Source: Neobacillus nitrireducens | Lineage (GTDB): Bacteria > Bacillota > Bacilli > Bacillales > Cytobacillaceae | DNA length: 64,000 nt | Direction of reading: 5' to 3' | Assembly (NCBI RefSeq): GCF_030915405.1 | Contig: NZ_CP133262.1 | Span: forward strand, 3,472,001 to 3,536,000 | Shown: piece by piece, positions 27,128 to 36,018 of the stretch | How the letters are laid out: every line of letters begins with the position of its first letter | Position numbering within the stretch: position 1 is the first letter of the stretch | Position numbers and translations under genes: made by a program | Notes under the pieces: model-generated | Told to the model about the DNA's origin: nothing | Seen by the model: only the letters and a program-made list of their open reading frames with translations | Databases searched by the model: none

Positions 27128-27456
27128 GTCAATGAATTTGGTGGATAGATTACCGATAAATTAAATGGAGTTTCTCCATGTCTACAAAAGTTAGCTTATT
27201 GTGGTTATTTATTAAAAGATAGAGGTTTAACAGATGAACAATCAAAATTCACCTTCCATACAATCCCACAATACCAATTCAAATGTTAAAAGATTTGGAC
27301 TGAATTGTTGTTTAGCATATTGAAGAAGTAGTCCAGCACTTAGAAGGACAAGAAATACTATCTTTTACCCCTGTATCCGTCAAGTAGAATTAAACCCTAA
27401 CTTAACTTCAAATAATCATCTCTTATTTCTGGTTCGCCACAAAAGGACTTCCGATA

Positions 27457-27642
27457 TACTATTGGCCACGAGTAGTCAAACGGGCTCTTGAAATTGCAGC
27501 GGCAGATGAACATAATGTGCTTATGAGCGGCCCACAAGGATGTGGAAAAAGCCTGCTTGCGGAAACTTTTATTTCTATATTACCTGCCATAACAAATCGG
27601 GCACAGCTAGAAGTAATGGGTTTATATCAGTTATCAGGGTAA
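27457..27642 (+). pseudogene. Fragment of YifB/ComM-type magnesium chelatase-like ATPase
   Basis: The frame reads RVVKRALEIAAADEHNVLMSG, then a Walker A loop PQGCGKSLLAETF and LEVMGLYQLSG before a stop. This is the middle of a YifB/ComM protein (normally about 500 residues). Both ends are missing. The stretch 27163-27286 upstream is also open for about 41 codons (LNGVSPCLQKLAYCG...) but I could not name it; it is probably more debris. Confidence 0.8.
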
Positions 27643-27787
27643 AGTAAAAGATTATATCAAAATGCCCCATACCGACATCCACACCACTCTGCCCTCAGTC
27701 GCCATAATTGAAGGTGGCTCAACACCGAGGCCAGGAAGAGGCTAGGTGGCTTCTTTCTTTTGACTTTTTCTATGCATTCATACATCA

Positions 27788-28051
27788 TGTGAAGGTACGT
27801 TAGTATTGGAGACCCATCAAAGCTCGGACACCACTTATTCTTATCGGGTGTATGATTATGACCGTAAGGATACCCGGGGGGAATTTGCGGGAACTTTATT
27901 TAGAAAAAGCGATGAAGGTACTACGGTTCCGAAACAGGATACGCTAAGTATGTCTACTGTGGAGTGGGATGGGACACAGTTGATTCTTCCTGTCAGTTTT
28001 GGGCCATTTGAATTAGATGGGGGTTGTGAAATAATCGTTTCTCATACCTAA
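27788..28051 (+). pseudogene. manA: Remnant of mannose-6-phosphate isomerase with internal deletion
   Basis: The first part reads CEGTLVLETHQSSDTTYSYRV and DYDRKD, the well-conserved ManA core. The end reads TQLILPVSFGPFELDGGCEI, which matches the extreme C terminus of ManA (SHFILPAHFGEF-like). The roughly 80 residues normally between them are replaced by about 25 residues, and the N-terminal two thirds are absent. ManA interconverts fructose 6-phosphate and mannose 6-phosphate; this copy cannot work. Confidence 0.75.
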
Positions 28052-28093
28052 AATATTAGTAGTCATCTTTTTCATTCGTTATGAAAACTAAGT

Positions 28094-28147
28094 CCCCCGT
28101 ATAATGAAAGAAGCCTAAAGCTTTATCATAATACGGGGGGGCTTTAT
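28094..28147. terminator. Terminator-like hairpin
   Basis: CCCCCGTAT (28094-28102) and ATACGGGGG (28131-28139) form a strong 9-bp stem with a long loop. The T tract after it is weak. Confidence 0.5.
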
Positions 28148-28352
28148 TGTGAATTAATCATGCAATTGAATAACGTATTTAACCTAGAAGTTTAATAGGA
28201 CTACCAATTATCCGACAAATTCCAATTAGACCTACTCTATATTTACATACGAGACTTAATGTAAAAATTAATAGTCCAAAGGTCTAATTTGTAATTATTA
28301 AAGGGAATTTTGACCTATTATTTTCAAGGAATTTATGGTATAAAATAGATAC

Positions 28353-28449
28353 ATAGTTCGTACGATAAGGGCAAAACCATTGAAAGATGGTGGCGCAAAG
28401 CTATAGGGGCTAAGGTTTTATAAACTAGGCCAGCCAGATACCGAATATG
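28353..28449 (+). ncRNA. Cyclic di-GMP-I (GEMM) riboswitch
   Basis: The aptamer core is plain: AAGGGCAAAACCATT, a GAAA tetraloop, ATGGTGGCGCAAAGC, then GGGGCTAAGG and a second arm with GCCAGCC and ACCGA. A P1 helix can form between TTCG (28357-28360) and CGAA (28442-28445). Downstream, ACCTTCC (28453-28459) can pair over 7 bp with the GGAGGGT ribosome binding site (28483-28489), suggesting control of translation start. It precedes a 41-residue membrane peptide gene. The TGGTATAAA at about 28336 could be an extended -10. Confidence 0.93.
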
Positions 28450-28493
28450 ATCACCTTCCGACGAATTATGAAATAAAAAATAGGAGGGTACCT

Positions 28494-28619
28494 ATGTTTA
28501 TTTTTATTGCAGGTATATTTGTTGGTTCTTTTGCTATGCTCATTACTATGAGCCTCATGTTTGCTGCGAAAAATGGGGACAAACAGATTCAAGCATTTTA
28601 TAAAGGAAAAGCATACTAA
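28494..28619 (+). CDS. 41-residue single-pass membrane peptide under c-di-GMP riboswitch control
   Basis: The ATG at 28494 follows GGAGGG by 5 nt. The product has one long hydrophobic segment (residues 1-25, FIFIAGIFVGSFAMLITMSL) and a short basic tail (AAKNGDKQ, FYKGKAY), like regulatory small membrane proteins. It is the only gene between the c-di-GMP-I aptamer and a strong terminator, so it is the riboswitch target. I do not know a named family. Its location between the exopolysaccharide operon and an LCP gene suggests a link to envelope glycan or to the sessile state. Confidence 0.85.
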   Translation: MFIFIAGIFVGSFAMLITMSLMFAAKNGDKQIQAFYKGKAY

Positions 28620-28634
28620 ACAATTTCTATAGAG

Positions 28635-28667
28635 AAAAAACATCCTTTCTGTGAAGGATGTTTTTTT
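28635..28667. terminator. Bidirectional intrinsic terminator
   Basis: AAACATCCTT (28638-28647) and AAGGATGTTT (28654-28663) form a perfect 10-bp stem with T-rich tails on both strands. It can end both the small membrane gene and the convergent LCP gene. Confidence 0.85.
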
Positions 28668-28705
28668 ATAAGTATTAAAGAAGGCCATTTTTTTATTAAA
28701 CCTTT

Positions 28706-29683
28706 TCAAAAGTGAGTAGAGATTAGCTCATTTATTTTATCTTGATCAATCACTATTTGATAGTTGTTCGCCTTTAAAATATCATCATACATCCTTTTTC
28801 CAACACCAGGTATTTGATGATATTCTAATTGTTTATTTGGTTCAAAGTCCTTTGCTGAGAGGCCGAGACTTAACATATCGGAAGTTGTCATATTGCTTGC
28901 AATAATAAAATCAGGGATGGAATTTACTAGTGAAGGTAAATTATTGATATTACTAGGGCTAAGGGCTTTCTTAGCAATACCTTTTAATGCTTCCTCTTGA
29001 AGTTTTTGACGACCATACTCTCCATTTTTAAGAGAATAGCGCTCGTGGACAACCTCTGCCACCATTTTTCCGTCTAAAGCATGCGTACCCTTACCTATTA
29101 CTCTATTTTTGTTTTCACTATACCAAGGATGCGTTAATTTAACATCAAAAGGTACATTCATATCAATCCCACCAACCGCATCAACCATCGCTTGAAAGCC
29201 TCCATAATTGGTTTCTACGTAATAATTGATAGGAACACCAGTTAATTCCCCAACAGCTTTGACAGCCGCTTCTACCCCTTTTTTTGCCCCTTTGGTTGCC
29301 TGCATAATATATTGAACACTCGTAATTTTCGTATAACCATAGCCATCTAAATGGACCCGCGTGTCACGCGGAATGCTAATTGCATCATATTCATGCTTAG
29401 TTAAATTAACATGAACAAGCATCATTGAATCAGAATGCCCTATATTTTGACCCTTTCTTTCATCTGAACCTATTAATAACAAATTAAATACTGGTTCTTT
29501 TACTTCTACATCCTCACTGGTCAGTTGTTTACTATTCCCAGAACTTACAACCGGTACGGATTTAAAATGGTTTTTTGGTTGTAATTGATAGAATTCGTAT
29601 CCTAGGCCTGCAATGACGAGTAAGACAATACCCAGAAAGCTGAACCCTGCAATTTTCCACTTGTTTTTACTCTTTTTTTTCAT
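28706..29683 (-). CDS. LytR-CpsA-Psr (LCP) family transferase
   Basis: The 325-residue protein has a short basic N terminus, a membrane helix (about residues 11-29) and an extracellular LCP domain: NLLLIGSDERKGQNIGHSD, MLVHVNLTKHEYDAISIPRDTRV and YVETNYGGFQAMVDAVGGID. The arginines and aspartates of the polyprenyl-phosphate site are kept. LCP enzymes attach teichoic acid or capsule polymers from undecaprenyl carriers to peptidoglycan. Facing the exopolysaccharide operon, it may anchor that polymer to the wall. It is a single gene on the minus strand. Confidence 0.93.
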   Translation of the reverse strand: MKKKSKNKWKIAGFSFLGIVLLVIAGLGYEFYQLQPKNHFKSVPVVSSGNSKQLTSEDVEVKEPVFNLLLIGSDERKGQNIGHSDSMMLVHVNLTKHEYDAISIPRDTRVHLDGYGYTKITSVQYIMQATKGAKKGVEAAVKAVGELTGVPINYYVETNYGGFQAMVDAVGGIDMNVPFDVKLTHPWYSENKNRVIGKGTHALDGKMVAEVVHERYSLKNGEYGRQKLQEEALKGIAKKALSPSNINNLPSLVNSIPDFIIASNMTTSDMLSLGLSAKDFEPNKQLEYHQIPGVGKRMYDDILKANNYQIVIDQDKINELISTHF

Positions 29684-29829
29684 CTTTTCCTCCGATATTA
29701 GTAGAGAGCATTCTCTAAATTAAAATAGGTTTATAGTCATGGAGTAATTTTACTATTCTTGGATAATGTATTCAATATTAATTATTGGAAGAAATACGTT
29801 ATTTGTCGGAAATATGTATTTATGGTTAA

Positions 29830-30027
29830 AGTGAAGTTTCAAAAGGTGTTGGTGAACTCAGAAGAATTATAAAAAATGACGGAAAGCAATTAGAAACCCT
29901 TATTGAAATAAGTATTAAAGCCGGAATGAAAGTTGAAACTGTTATTAGTGATGCAGCCTATTCTGAAAAAGGCGACTTAAAGTTCACATTTACGAATTTT
30001 AAAGTCGTCTTTTTTGTAGATCGTTAG
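29830..30027 (+). pseudogene. Fragment of an IS1182-family transposase
   Basis: The frame reads VSKGVGELRRIIKNDGKQLE, then TLIEISIKAGMKVETVISDA and AYSEKGDL. The DAAYSEK block around the second catalytic aspartate is typical of IS1182 transposases. About 65 codons remain and no start or terminal repeat is visible. The rest of 29684-30265 has hairpins (for example AATCCCC...GGGGATT at 30157-30187) but no gene. Confidence 0.7.
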
Positions 30028-30265
30028 AAACTTTTGAAAACCGAAGGTTTTTCTGTGCCCTCCTAGTTAGAGGTGGGGTTTTTTATGTTTACTTAAGTTC
30101 CAACCTCCAAAGTAGATTATATCAATTCCAGCGCACTGTCACACCCCACTATGAGAAAATCCCCTTCACACAAAGGTGGAGGGGATTCTTACTTGTATGT
30201 TCATATTAATCATATGTATGAATATGTTAATATATAATAAAAAAGTACTATTTTTTGGGGGATTT

Positions 30266-30718
30266 ATGAAAAAACTTACATGTATAATATTATCAGTGAT
30301 TTTAGTATTTAGTATATTCAATTTTTCAGTAAAGAATGTTCATGCCGAGGACGATGTTACAAAAGTTAATCGTTTTTATTCTGCTGATACTGTTGTTTCT
30401 GGAACAACTACACCAGACACTCGAGTAAAAAGTGAAGCTTTTACTGCTAGGTCAAATAGCCAAGGGATTTTTAAATTATTTGTTGGTGATCACAAAGCTG
30501 ATACAACCTTTACCTTAGACACATATAATTCGAACGGTGATTTAATAGAGACTGATGAGGTGTATGTACTAATTGCATCACTCGACGCCGGTTTTACAAT
30601 ACACTTTACTGATCCTTATAAAGACTTTGGTGAATTCCCATATAAAAGGCGCAGGGCATTAATAGAGTATAAAGCTAGTAAAGGTGTATTTGCTAATCTA
30701 AAAGTGTACCACTTTTGA
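30266..30718 (+). CDS. Small secreted protein of unknown function
   Basis: GGGGGATTT precedes the ATG at 30266. The product (150 residues) has a Sec signal peptide (KKLTCIILSVILVFSIFNFS, with cleavage near VHA-ED) and a beta-rich mature part with SGTTTPDTRVKSEAFTARSN and LFVGDHKADTTFTLDTYNSNG, like a single bacterial Ig-type surface module. The end (VFANLKVYHF) abuts the left side of an IS21 element, so a longer original C terminus could have been lost. Confidence 0.6.
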   Translation: MKKLTCIILSVILVFSIFNFSVKNVHAEDDVTKVNRFYSADTVVSGTTTPDTRVKSEAFTARSNSQGIFKLFVGDHKADTTFTLDTYNSNGDLIETDEVYVLIASLDAGFTIHFTDPYKDFGEFPYKRRRALIEYKASKGVFANLKVYHF

Positions 30719-30805
30719 TGAAACGCTAGCCAAAAAATTGACCACCTCGAAATACTTTCCTGTATTCTAATAATTGTCGAGATTATTAGCAGCAGGAGGA
30801 AAGGT

Positions 30806-32335
30806 ATGTACGAGATGGCTGATTATGAGTTTATCAGAAATTTACATTATAAACTAGGGTGGTCAATTAGAAAGATAAGTAAGGAACAAAAGGTTTCTAG
30901 GCAAACGATTCGTAAAGCGTTAGAGTCCACGGAGAAACCAAAATACAACTTAAAAGTGGAAAAATCAAACCCCGTTATGGACCCCTTTATCCCTCTTATC
31001 ACTGAATGGTTGCGTAATGATTTGGAATCCCCTCCAAAACAACGGCATACTGCAGTAAAGATATTTAATAGGTTACAGGATGAATATGATTTTACAGGTG
31101 GAGAATCTACTGTTCGTGGACACGTCCAAAAGTTAAAAGTAATGCTCGAACAAGACAAACCGAAAGGTTTCATTCCACAAGAGTTTCCACCTGGTTTATA
31201 CGGTCAATTTGACTGGGGCGATGCAGACGTAATTCTTGATGGTAAACAAGTTACCATACAATTGTTTTGCATGAGACTTTGTTTTAGCAGAAAGATTTTT
31301 TTAAAAGCATTTTATCACCAGAAACAAGAAGCGTTATTACAGGGTCATGTTGATGCATTTGAGTATTCCGGATTTGTCCCTAAAACTATTACATATGACA
31401 ACTTAAGAACCGCTGTAAAAACAATTTTAAAAGGTAGAGAAAGAATAGAACAAGATAAATTCATTCAATTGCGGACTCATTACTTGTTTGATAGCCGTTT
31501 TAATGAACCGGCAAAAGGGAACCAAAAAGGACAGGTTGAAGGTTTAGTGAAATATGCAAGGCAAAACTTTCTTGTACCAATTCCATCTTGCACATCGTTA
31601 GATGAATTAAACGATTTTCTTCGTAAGAAATGTGATGAATACGAGAATCGACAAGTTCCCCAATCATCACTAACTGTTAAGGAAGCTTTTCGAATTGAAA
31701 GTAATGAACTTTTACCTCTTCCCAAAACAGCACTCCAGTGCTGCAGAGAAATCTATGTATCTAGTAATACTATTTCACAGGTAGCGTTTGATACTAACAA
31801 ATACTCTGTACCTACCAATTATGAAGGAAGAAAAAATTTACTTTTAAAGGCATATGTAAATAAGATTGATATCTATGATGGTAACCATCTCATTGCTTCA
31901 CATCAAAGGTGTTATGAACGAAATGAAGAAATCTTTAATTATGATCATTACCTGGATTTACTTGCCCACAGGCCAGGATCTGTACCATTCGCTCGGCCGC
32001 TAATCTATGCAAAACTAGAACCTGTCTTTAGAGAATTTGAAAAACAATTAACAAGAACTACACAAGGGTGTAGAGAATTCATTCAGATCCTAAAGTTATT
32101 AAGGAAGTATCCTAAGGAAAAAGTTGTAGATGCATTAAATGAAGCTTCCACCAACAAAATGTACTGTTTCGATACAATACAACAAATTCTATATCGTAAT
32201 AATGAAGAGATTTCAAATTTAGTTCCCTTTAATGAGAAGGAATATAATCATCTCCCAACAGTTAAAGTTCAATTACCGGATATGGGGAAATTTGATCAGT
32301 TATTGTATGCAGATAAGAAGGTGATCTTACATTGA
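30806..32335 (+). CDS. istA: IS21 transposase IstA
   Basis: The 509-residue protein has an N-terminal helix-turn-helix (WSIRKISKEQKVSRQTIRKA), and a DDE-type core with FDWGDADV, TYDNLRTAV and NQKGQVEGLVKYAR holding the two aspartates and the glutamate. Length and layout match intact IS21 transposases. AGGAGG sits 6 nt before the ATG. The protein looks complete, but the element lacks a right end, so it may not move. Confidence 0.92.
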   Translation: MYEMADYEFIRNLHYKLGWSIRKISKEQKVSRQTIRKALESTEKPKYNLKVEKSNPVMDPFIPLITEWLRNDLESPPKQRHTAVKIFNRLQDEYDFTGGESTVRGHVQKLKVMLEQDKPKGFIPQEFPPGLYGQFDWGDADVILDGKQVTIQLFCMRLCFSRKIFLKAFYHQKQEALLQGHVDAFEYSGFVPKTITYDNLRTAVKTILKGRERIEQDKFIQLRTHYLFDSRFNEPAKGNQKGQVEGLVKYARQNFLVPIPSCTSLDELNDFLRKKCDEYENRQVPQSSLTVKEAFRIESNELLPLPKTALQCCREIYVSSNTISQVAFDTNKYSVPTNYEGRKNLLLKAYVNKIDIYDGNHLIASHQRCYERNEEIFNYDHYLDLLAHRPGSVPFARPLIYAKLEPVFREFEKQLTRTTQGCREFIQILKLLRKYPKEKVVDALNEASTNKMYCFDTIQQILYRNNEEISNLVPFNEKEYNHLPTVKVQLPDMGKFDQLLYADKKVILH

Positions 32336-33030
32336 GTACAACATTACTTGTCGAAGAATATTTAAAAAGGCTACGATTACCAGCTATCCTCCGAGAGTAT
32401 AAAGAGGTAATGAGAGATGCAGAATCAAGAGGTATGAATTATGAAGAATTTCTCAGAGTTTTATTGGAGAATGAAGTAAATCAAAGAAATGATAATATGT
32501 TAAACCTAAGAATAAGACAAGCAAAGTTCCCGTTTCCAAAAACCATTGATTCGTTTGACTTTACTGCTGCTCCATATATCAATAAACCGAAGGTTTTAGG
32601 ACTTCATAGAAGTGAATTCATTGATAAGAAAGAAAATATTATTCTTATTGGTAATTCAGGAACGGGCAAATCCCATTTGAGTATCTCATTGGGCTACGCA
32701 GCTTGTCACAACGGCTATAGTGTTCAATTTTGGTCTGCTGCACAGCTTTGTAATGAACTTCTTGAGGCACAATCTGAAAAGAAGCTATTAGCTCTAGAAA
32801 AGCGCTGGCTAAAGTCTGATTTAATTATTCTAGACGATGTGGGATATATCCCTTTTAGTATGGCTGGTGCTCAACTATTGTTTCAGTTCTGTGCTTCTCG
32901 TTACGAAAAAGGAAGTATGATCATAACTAGTAATCTTGAATTCTCGAACTGGACCCAAGTTTTCGGTGACGAACAAATGACTGCTGCGTTAGTTGATCGT
33001 TTAACTCACCGTTTGTTTATTGCAAAATAA
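32332..33030 (+). CDS. istB: IS21 helper ATPase IstB, C-terminally shortened
   Basis: The 232-residue AAA+ protein has Walker A IGNSGTGKSHLS (about residue 107) and Walker B LIILDDVGYIPF. The C terminus reads LVDRLTHRLFIAK and stops, whereas IstB proteins normally continue THRCHI..., with 20-30 more residues. The TTG start overlaps the istA stop, the usual coupling. IstB directs target choice and activates IstA; the shortened tail fits loss of the right end of the element. Confidence 0.85.
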   Translation: MSTTLLVEEYLKRLRLPAILREYKEVMRDAESRGMNYEEFLRVLLENEVNQRNDNMLNLRIRQAKFPFPKTIDSFDFTAAPYINKPKVLGLHRSEFIDKKENIILIGNSGTGKSHLSISLGYAACHNGYSVQFWSAAQLCNELLEAQSEKKLLALEKRWLKSDLIILDDVGYIPFSMAGAQLLFQFCASRYEKGSMIITSNLEFSNWTQVFGDEQMTAALVDRLTHRLFIAK

Positions 33031-33153
33031 AAGTACAGAGGTTTGCGAGGAATTTATGCAGTACTTAACTGCATAAAAAATAGGCTTGCCAGCCCCTAAA
33101 ATATCTCCTACTGTATTGATTGAGAGATCACAACAGTGGGAGGATTTGAAAGG

Positions 33154-33750
33154 ATGCTAGCAATGCCTGAAGTTGATTATATCAAACATTTAAGAGAAGA
33201 AGAAGACTTATCAATAAATGAAATTGCAAGAAAAACTGGTTGTAATTGGAGAACCGTTAAGAAATATGCAGATGGAGAAAGTTTAGAAGAGTCTCTTACT
33301 TTCTCAAAAAGAGGAATGATGTATGAGGAGGGGTACGGAGAAATCGTTGACTTTTGGCTTGAGGAGGACATGAAGCTCAAAAGGAAAGACAGGAGAACCA
33401 ATAAAAAGATCTATGAAGATCTTAGAGACAATCATGGCTTTACAGGATCCTATAGGACCGTGTGCGAATATATACAGCACAGAAAGCCACAGCTCAAAGC
33501 AGCCAAGGTCGAAAGACATGAGCGATTAGAACACCCTCCGGGTGAAGCCCAGGTGGACTTCGGAAACATGACTGTCGTAAAAGACGGAGCCTATAAAGAT
33601 ATCAAAGCCCTAATCCTTAGTTTTCCACACAGTAACACAGGATTTGGCTATCCCCTTCCTAGCGAAAATACAGAGTGTTTCCTTGAGGGGCTGAAACAGT
33701 TGTTTCACCAAGCTGGAGGGGTTCCAACTTATTTACGCATTGATAACCTG
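33154..33750 (+). pseudogene. 5' part of a second IS21-type istA
   Basis: The frame encodes VDYIKHLREEEDLSINEIAR with a helix-turn-helix, AQVDFGNMTVVKD with the first catalytic aspartate, and stops matching at TYLRIDNL, right at the second aspartate. The following 29 codons (to 33837) are unrelated. It differs clearly from the first IstA, so it is a different element. Two truncated IS21 elements in tandem suggest deletion between copies. Confidence 0.85.
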
Positions 33751-33933
33751 ATTGTTTCGATTAGTAGCGCAGTTTTTAAAATTGTCAGGCGAATTAATTC
33801 CAATTGTAGGTTTATCAATCTGCTGTGTAAGAGATAAATTATTTATTTGATCCAGTTTTATCTCAATAATTCTATTTTCTAAGGATAATTTGTTAATAGG
33901 GCAATATAATATTCCTTCAATTGTTCTTAGCAT
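33733..33933 (-). pseudogene. Short gene truncated by the IS21 fragment
   Basis: On the minus strand an ATG at 33933 behind GAGGTGATC opens MLRTIEGILYCPINKLSLEN and IIEIKLDQINNLSLTQQID, then runs into IS21-derived sequence near 33750. The frame looks like the 5' end of a real gene whose 3' end was lost. I do not recognise it. Confidence 0.4.
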
Positions 33934-34071
33934 CTGATTACTGATCACCTCGATTAATTATTGAAACAGATTAACTATAGGAATAGACCCAAATAATAAA
34001 AAATTCCCTCCATATTTTCAGAACCACCTAACTTGTCAACCTGGAATTTTATTGAATGCAGTTAACTCTAA

Positions 34072-34908
34072 TCACCTATTTTCTAGTTCTTCTTTGAGCT
34101 GACTATATAGTCTCTCTATCTCTTTAGATGCTTCCAAACTCACTTTAACCTCTGTACCATGTACTACTGCATTACGATACATTCTTAGTTCATTAATTTT
34201 ACTAATTAATTCCTTATCAACTATCTCTTTAGAAGATAAAATTCGCAAAGATTCCATAATGCTAGGTCGGAATTTTCTTGTATTATTTTTATAGACATTA
34301 TCATTTATCATATTATTACTTTTTTTGATAATTAATCGTTCGAGAAGGTTATAGTATTTTAAAAAATCTGCCAAACTACCTTCCTCTTCTCCAAAATAAT
34401 CATTATCTTTTTTCAATTTTTCATTTATTTTACTCATACTTTGTGGATTAATTGCTTCCCAACTAAATTTTACAATAATAATTATTTCTGTAATAATCAT
34501 TACTGTTGACTGATTTAATATGAAATTAAAAAATTTATTCAAATGTGAGAATCGATTATAAGTATTTATGACAAAAAAACATGCAAGGATGCTGATAATA
34601 CACATAATTCCCATAACGATAATTTTTATATGCTGCTGACTTTTTAATTCTTCAACCACATCGTAATAAGTTTCATCATCTTGTACTATCTTGTTTAATC
34701 TATCATTTAGAAAAATGTAACCTGTTAATGTCAGGCCGTAAAGTCCTGCGATCACTTGCGCAGATGTAGAAAAATAATATAATATTTGATTTTCATTAAG
34801 GGTGATTATAGCTGGGATAAAAAAACTTACACAAAGACAAATAATCATTATCGTGAAATGAAAGAATAAAATATTTTTATTTTCTACAGCCCATTTATTA
34901 AAGTGCAC
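34072..34908 (-). CDS. Four-helix membrane protein with HEPN-like C-terminal motif
   Basis: The 278-residue protein has four hydrophobic segments (about residues 14-36, 46-67, 94-116 and 129-148), then a charged cytoplasmic region. Near the end is ELRMYRNAVVHGTEVKVS, which contains R-N-x-x-x-H, the motif of HEPN RNases and HEPN-like helical domains. GTG at 34908 follows AAAGGAAG. I do not know a family name. Membrane-HEPN proteins can act in phage defence by cutting RNA, but many R-x4-H matches are not catalytic. Confidence 0.5.
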   Translation of the reverse strand: MHFNKWAVENKNILFFHFTIMIICLCVSFFIPAIITLNENQILYYFSTSAQVIAGLYGLTLTGYIFLNDRLNKIVQDDETYYDVVEELKSQQHIKIIVMGIMCIISILACFFVINTYNRFSHLNKFFNFILNQSTVMIITEIIIIVKFSWEAINPQSMSKINEKLKKDNDYFGEEEGSLADFLKYYNLLERLIIKKSNNMINDNVYKNNTRKFRPSIMESLRILSSKEIVDKELISKINELRMYRNAVVHGTEVKVSLEASKEIERLYSQLKEELENR

Positions 34909-35432
34909 TATTAGTTACTTCCTTTCAAAATTATGGTATTAATGTTCTTATAAACGAATGATAAATCCAATTTTGGCTTAAGTGTTACTGGAAAATAAGG
35001 TACTTGTATTACTATCGACAACAAACTTTTTCATTTTTTTTATATCTACTTACGATAATAATCACCGAAATAGAATAACTCTCTTTCTTTTAATCGTTCA
35101 CATAAATCACTAACCAACATTATCCGCTATTTTTCTCCCAAATTCTATAAAATTTTACAAACCAGACGACTGAAAAATCAGTGAGTTTATTTCTTTAATC
35201 CAGTCACTGCTAATATCTTCTTAATACCATCTACATCATTAACCCATAAATTCCAGTACCTGTCACCGCCCGATATTTGTCGAGATGTGTAGAATAAGAG
35301 AAATAGGTTAGGATCCTTGTTGCCCATTCCCGTAGGTTTATTTTACTGCGGGACGAATGATTTCCGGCCTGTGTCACCACCAGATAAAAGTTCCTAGTGG
35401 AGATTCTGGAGTGAGAATGTTTAGAATAAAAT
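34909..35432. other. Gene-free stretch with two short repeat copies
   Basis: No gene is supported. It holds a short copy of the GTGCCTGTCACC repeat family (35251-35300, with CCCGATATTTGTCGAGATGT) and a weaker one near 35366 (CCTGTGTCACCACCAGATA). Confidence 0.6.
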
Positions 35433-35459
35433 TAAAAAGCACTCCCGCTGGAATGCTTA
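35433..35459 (-). terminator. Intrinsic terminator of the small membrane-tail gene
   Basis: On the minus strand AGCATTCC and GGAGTGCT form a stem followed by TTTTTAATTTT. Confidence 0.7.
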
Positions 35460-35798
35460 AGAATTATTTCTGTTTTCAATTACTATTTTCAATGCTGCCA
35501 CCATGCAACCTGACACAATGAGTAGTGTCTCCTTTTTATGTTTATTCAATTTATCTAGAACAGTTTCTTGTTTTTCTGTGATCTTCTCAGTCCTATCTAA
35601 CAAGTCTTTTAATTCATCATCTGTATAATTACCAGATCCAAGTTTTTGTTTAATTATCATTTCAATGACATTTTTATCTTGTTTTACAAGATCATTATAA
35701 TCTCCTTCTGACTTATCCGAAGATTTTAATATCTCCTTTGCGAAATTTGGAACCTCCCCAACTTTGTCAACAATATTCCCTACAAATAATTTAATCAT
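35457..35798 (-). CDS. Small charged protein with C-terminal hydrophobic segment
   Basis: The frame opens with TTG at 35804 but the ATG at 35798 (MIKLFVGNIVDKV) is a likelier start. The product of about 113 residues is rich in Lys, Glu and Asp with helical heptads (DRTEKITEKQETVLDKLNKH) and ends in a hydrophobic segment (ETLLIVSGCMVAALKIVIE). The look is of a small tail-anchored membrane protein. No family is recognised; the ribosome binding site is weak. Confidence 0.5.
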   Translation of the reverse strand: MIKLFVGNIVDKVGEVPNFAKEILKSSDKSEGDYNDLVKQDKNVIEMIIKQKLGSGNYTDDELKDLLDRTEKITEKQETVLDKLNKHKKETLLIVSGCMVAALKIVIENRNNS

Positions 35799-35837
35799 TA
35801 CCAATTTTGTAAGCTTACCATTCTTCGAATCTATTAA

Positions 35838-35887
35838 TTCCGGTGCCTGTCACCACCAGATATATGTCGAGATTTGTAGAATATGTG
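35838..35887 (+). repeat. Short copy of the GTGCCTGTCACC repeat family
   Basis: TTCCGGTGCCTGTCACC is followed by ATATATGTCGAGATTTGT, the same extension as the copy at 38369-38408. The two lie in direct orientation on either side of the SpoIID-fibronectin gene. Confidence 0.7.
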
Positions 35888-36018
35888 AATCCAATTGGGA
35901 CCTGTTTGCTACGATTCAGATGCCAGTCACTAGGATCCCTATTTTTTAGGACAAATGAGGAAATATGGTTGAAAAAGAAGTATTATTAAGATATGAAACA
36001 ATGAGGGAGGATTTTCTT

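Larger units (their letters stand above)
30720..33050 (+). mobile_element. IS21-family insertion sequence, right end missing
   Basis: The unit holds istA and istB in the usual order with a 4-base TTGA overlap. I could not find an inverted copy of the left-side sequence after istB, and IstB ends early, so the right end seems deleted where a second IS21 fragment begins. Boundaries are approximate. Confidence 0.75.

Noticed and set aside
28425..28709. Minus-strand 94-codon frame opposite the riboswitch-controlled gene
   Set aside because: It is antisense to a clear aptamer, a short gene and a terminator; no start signal.
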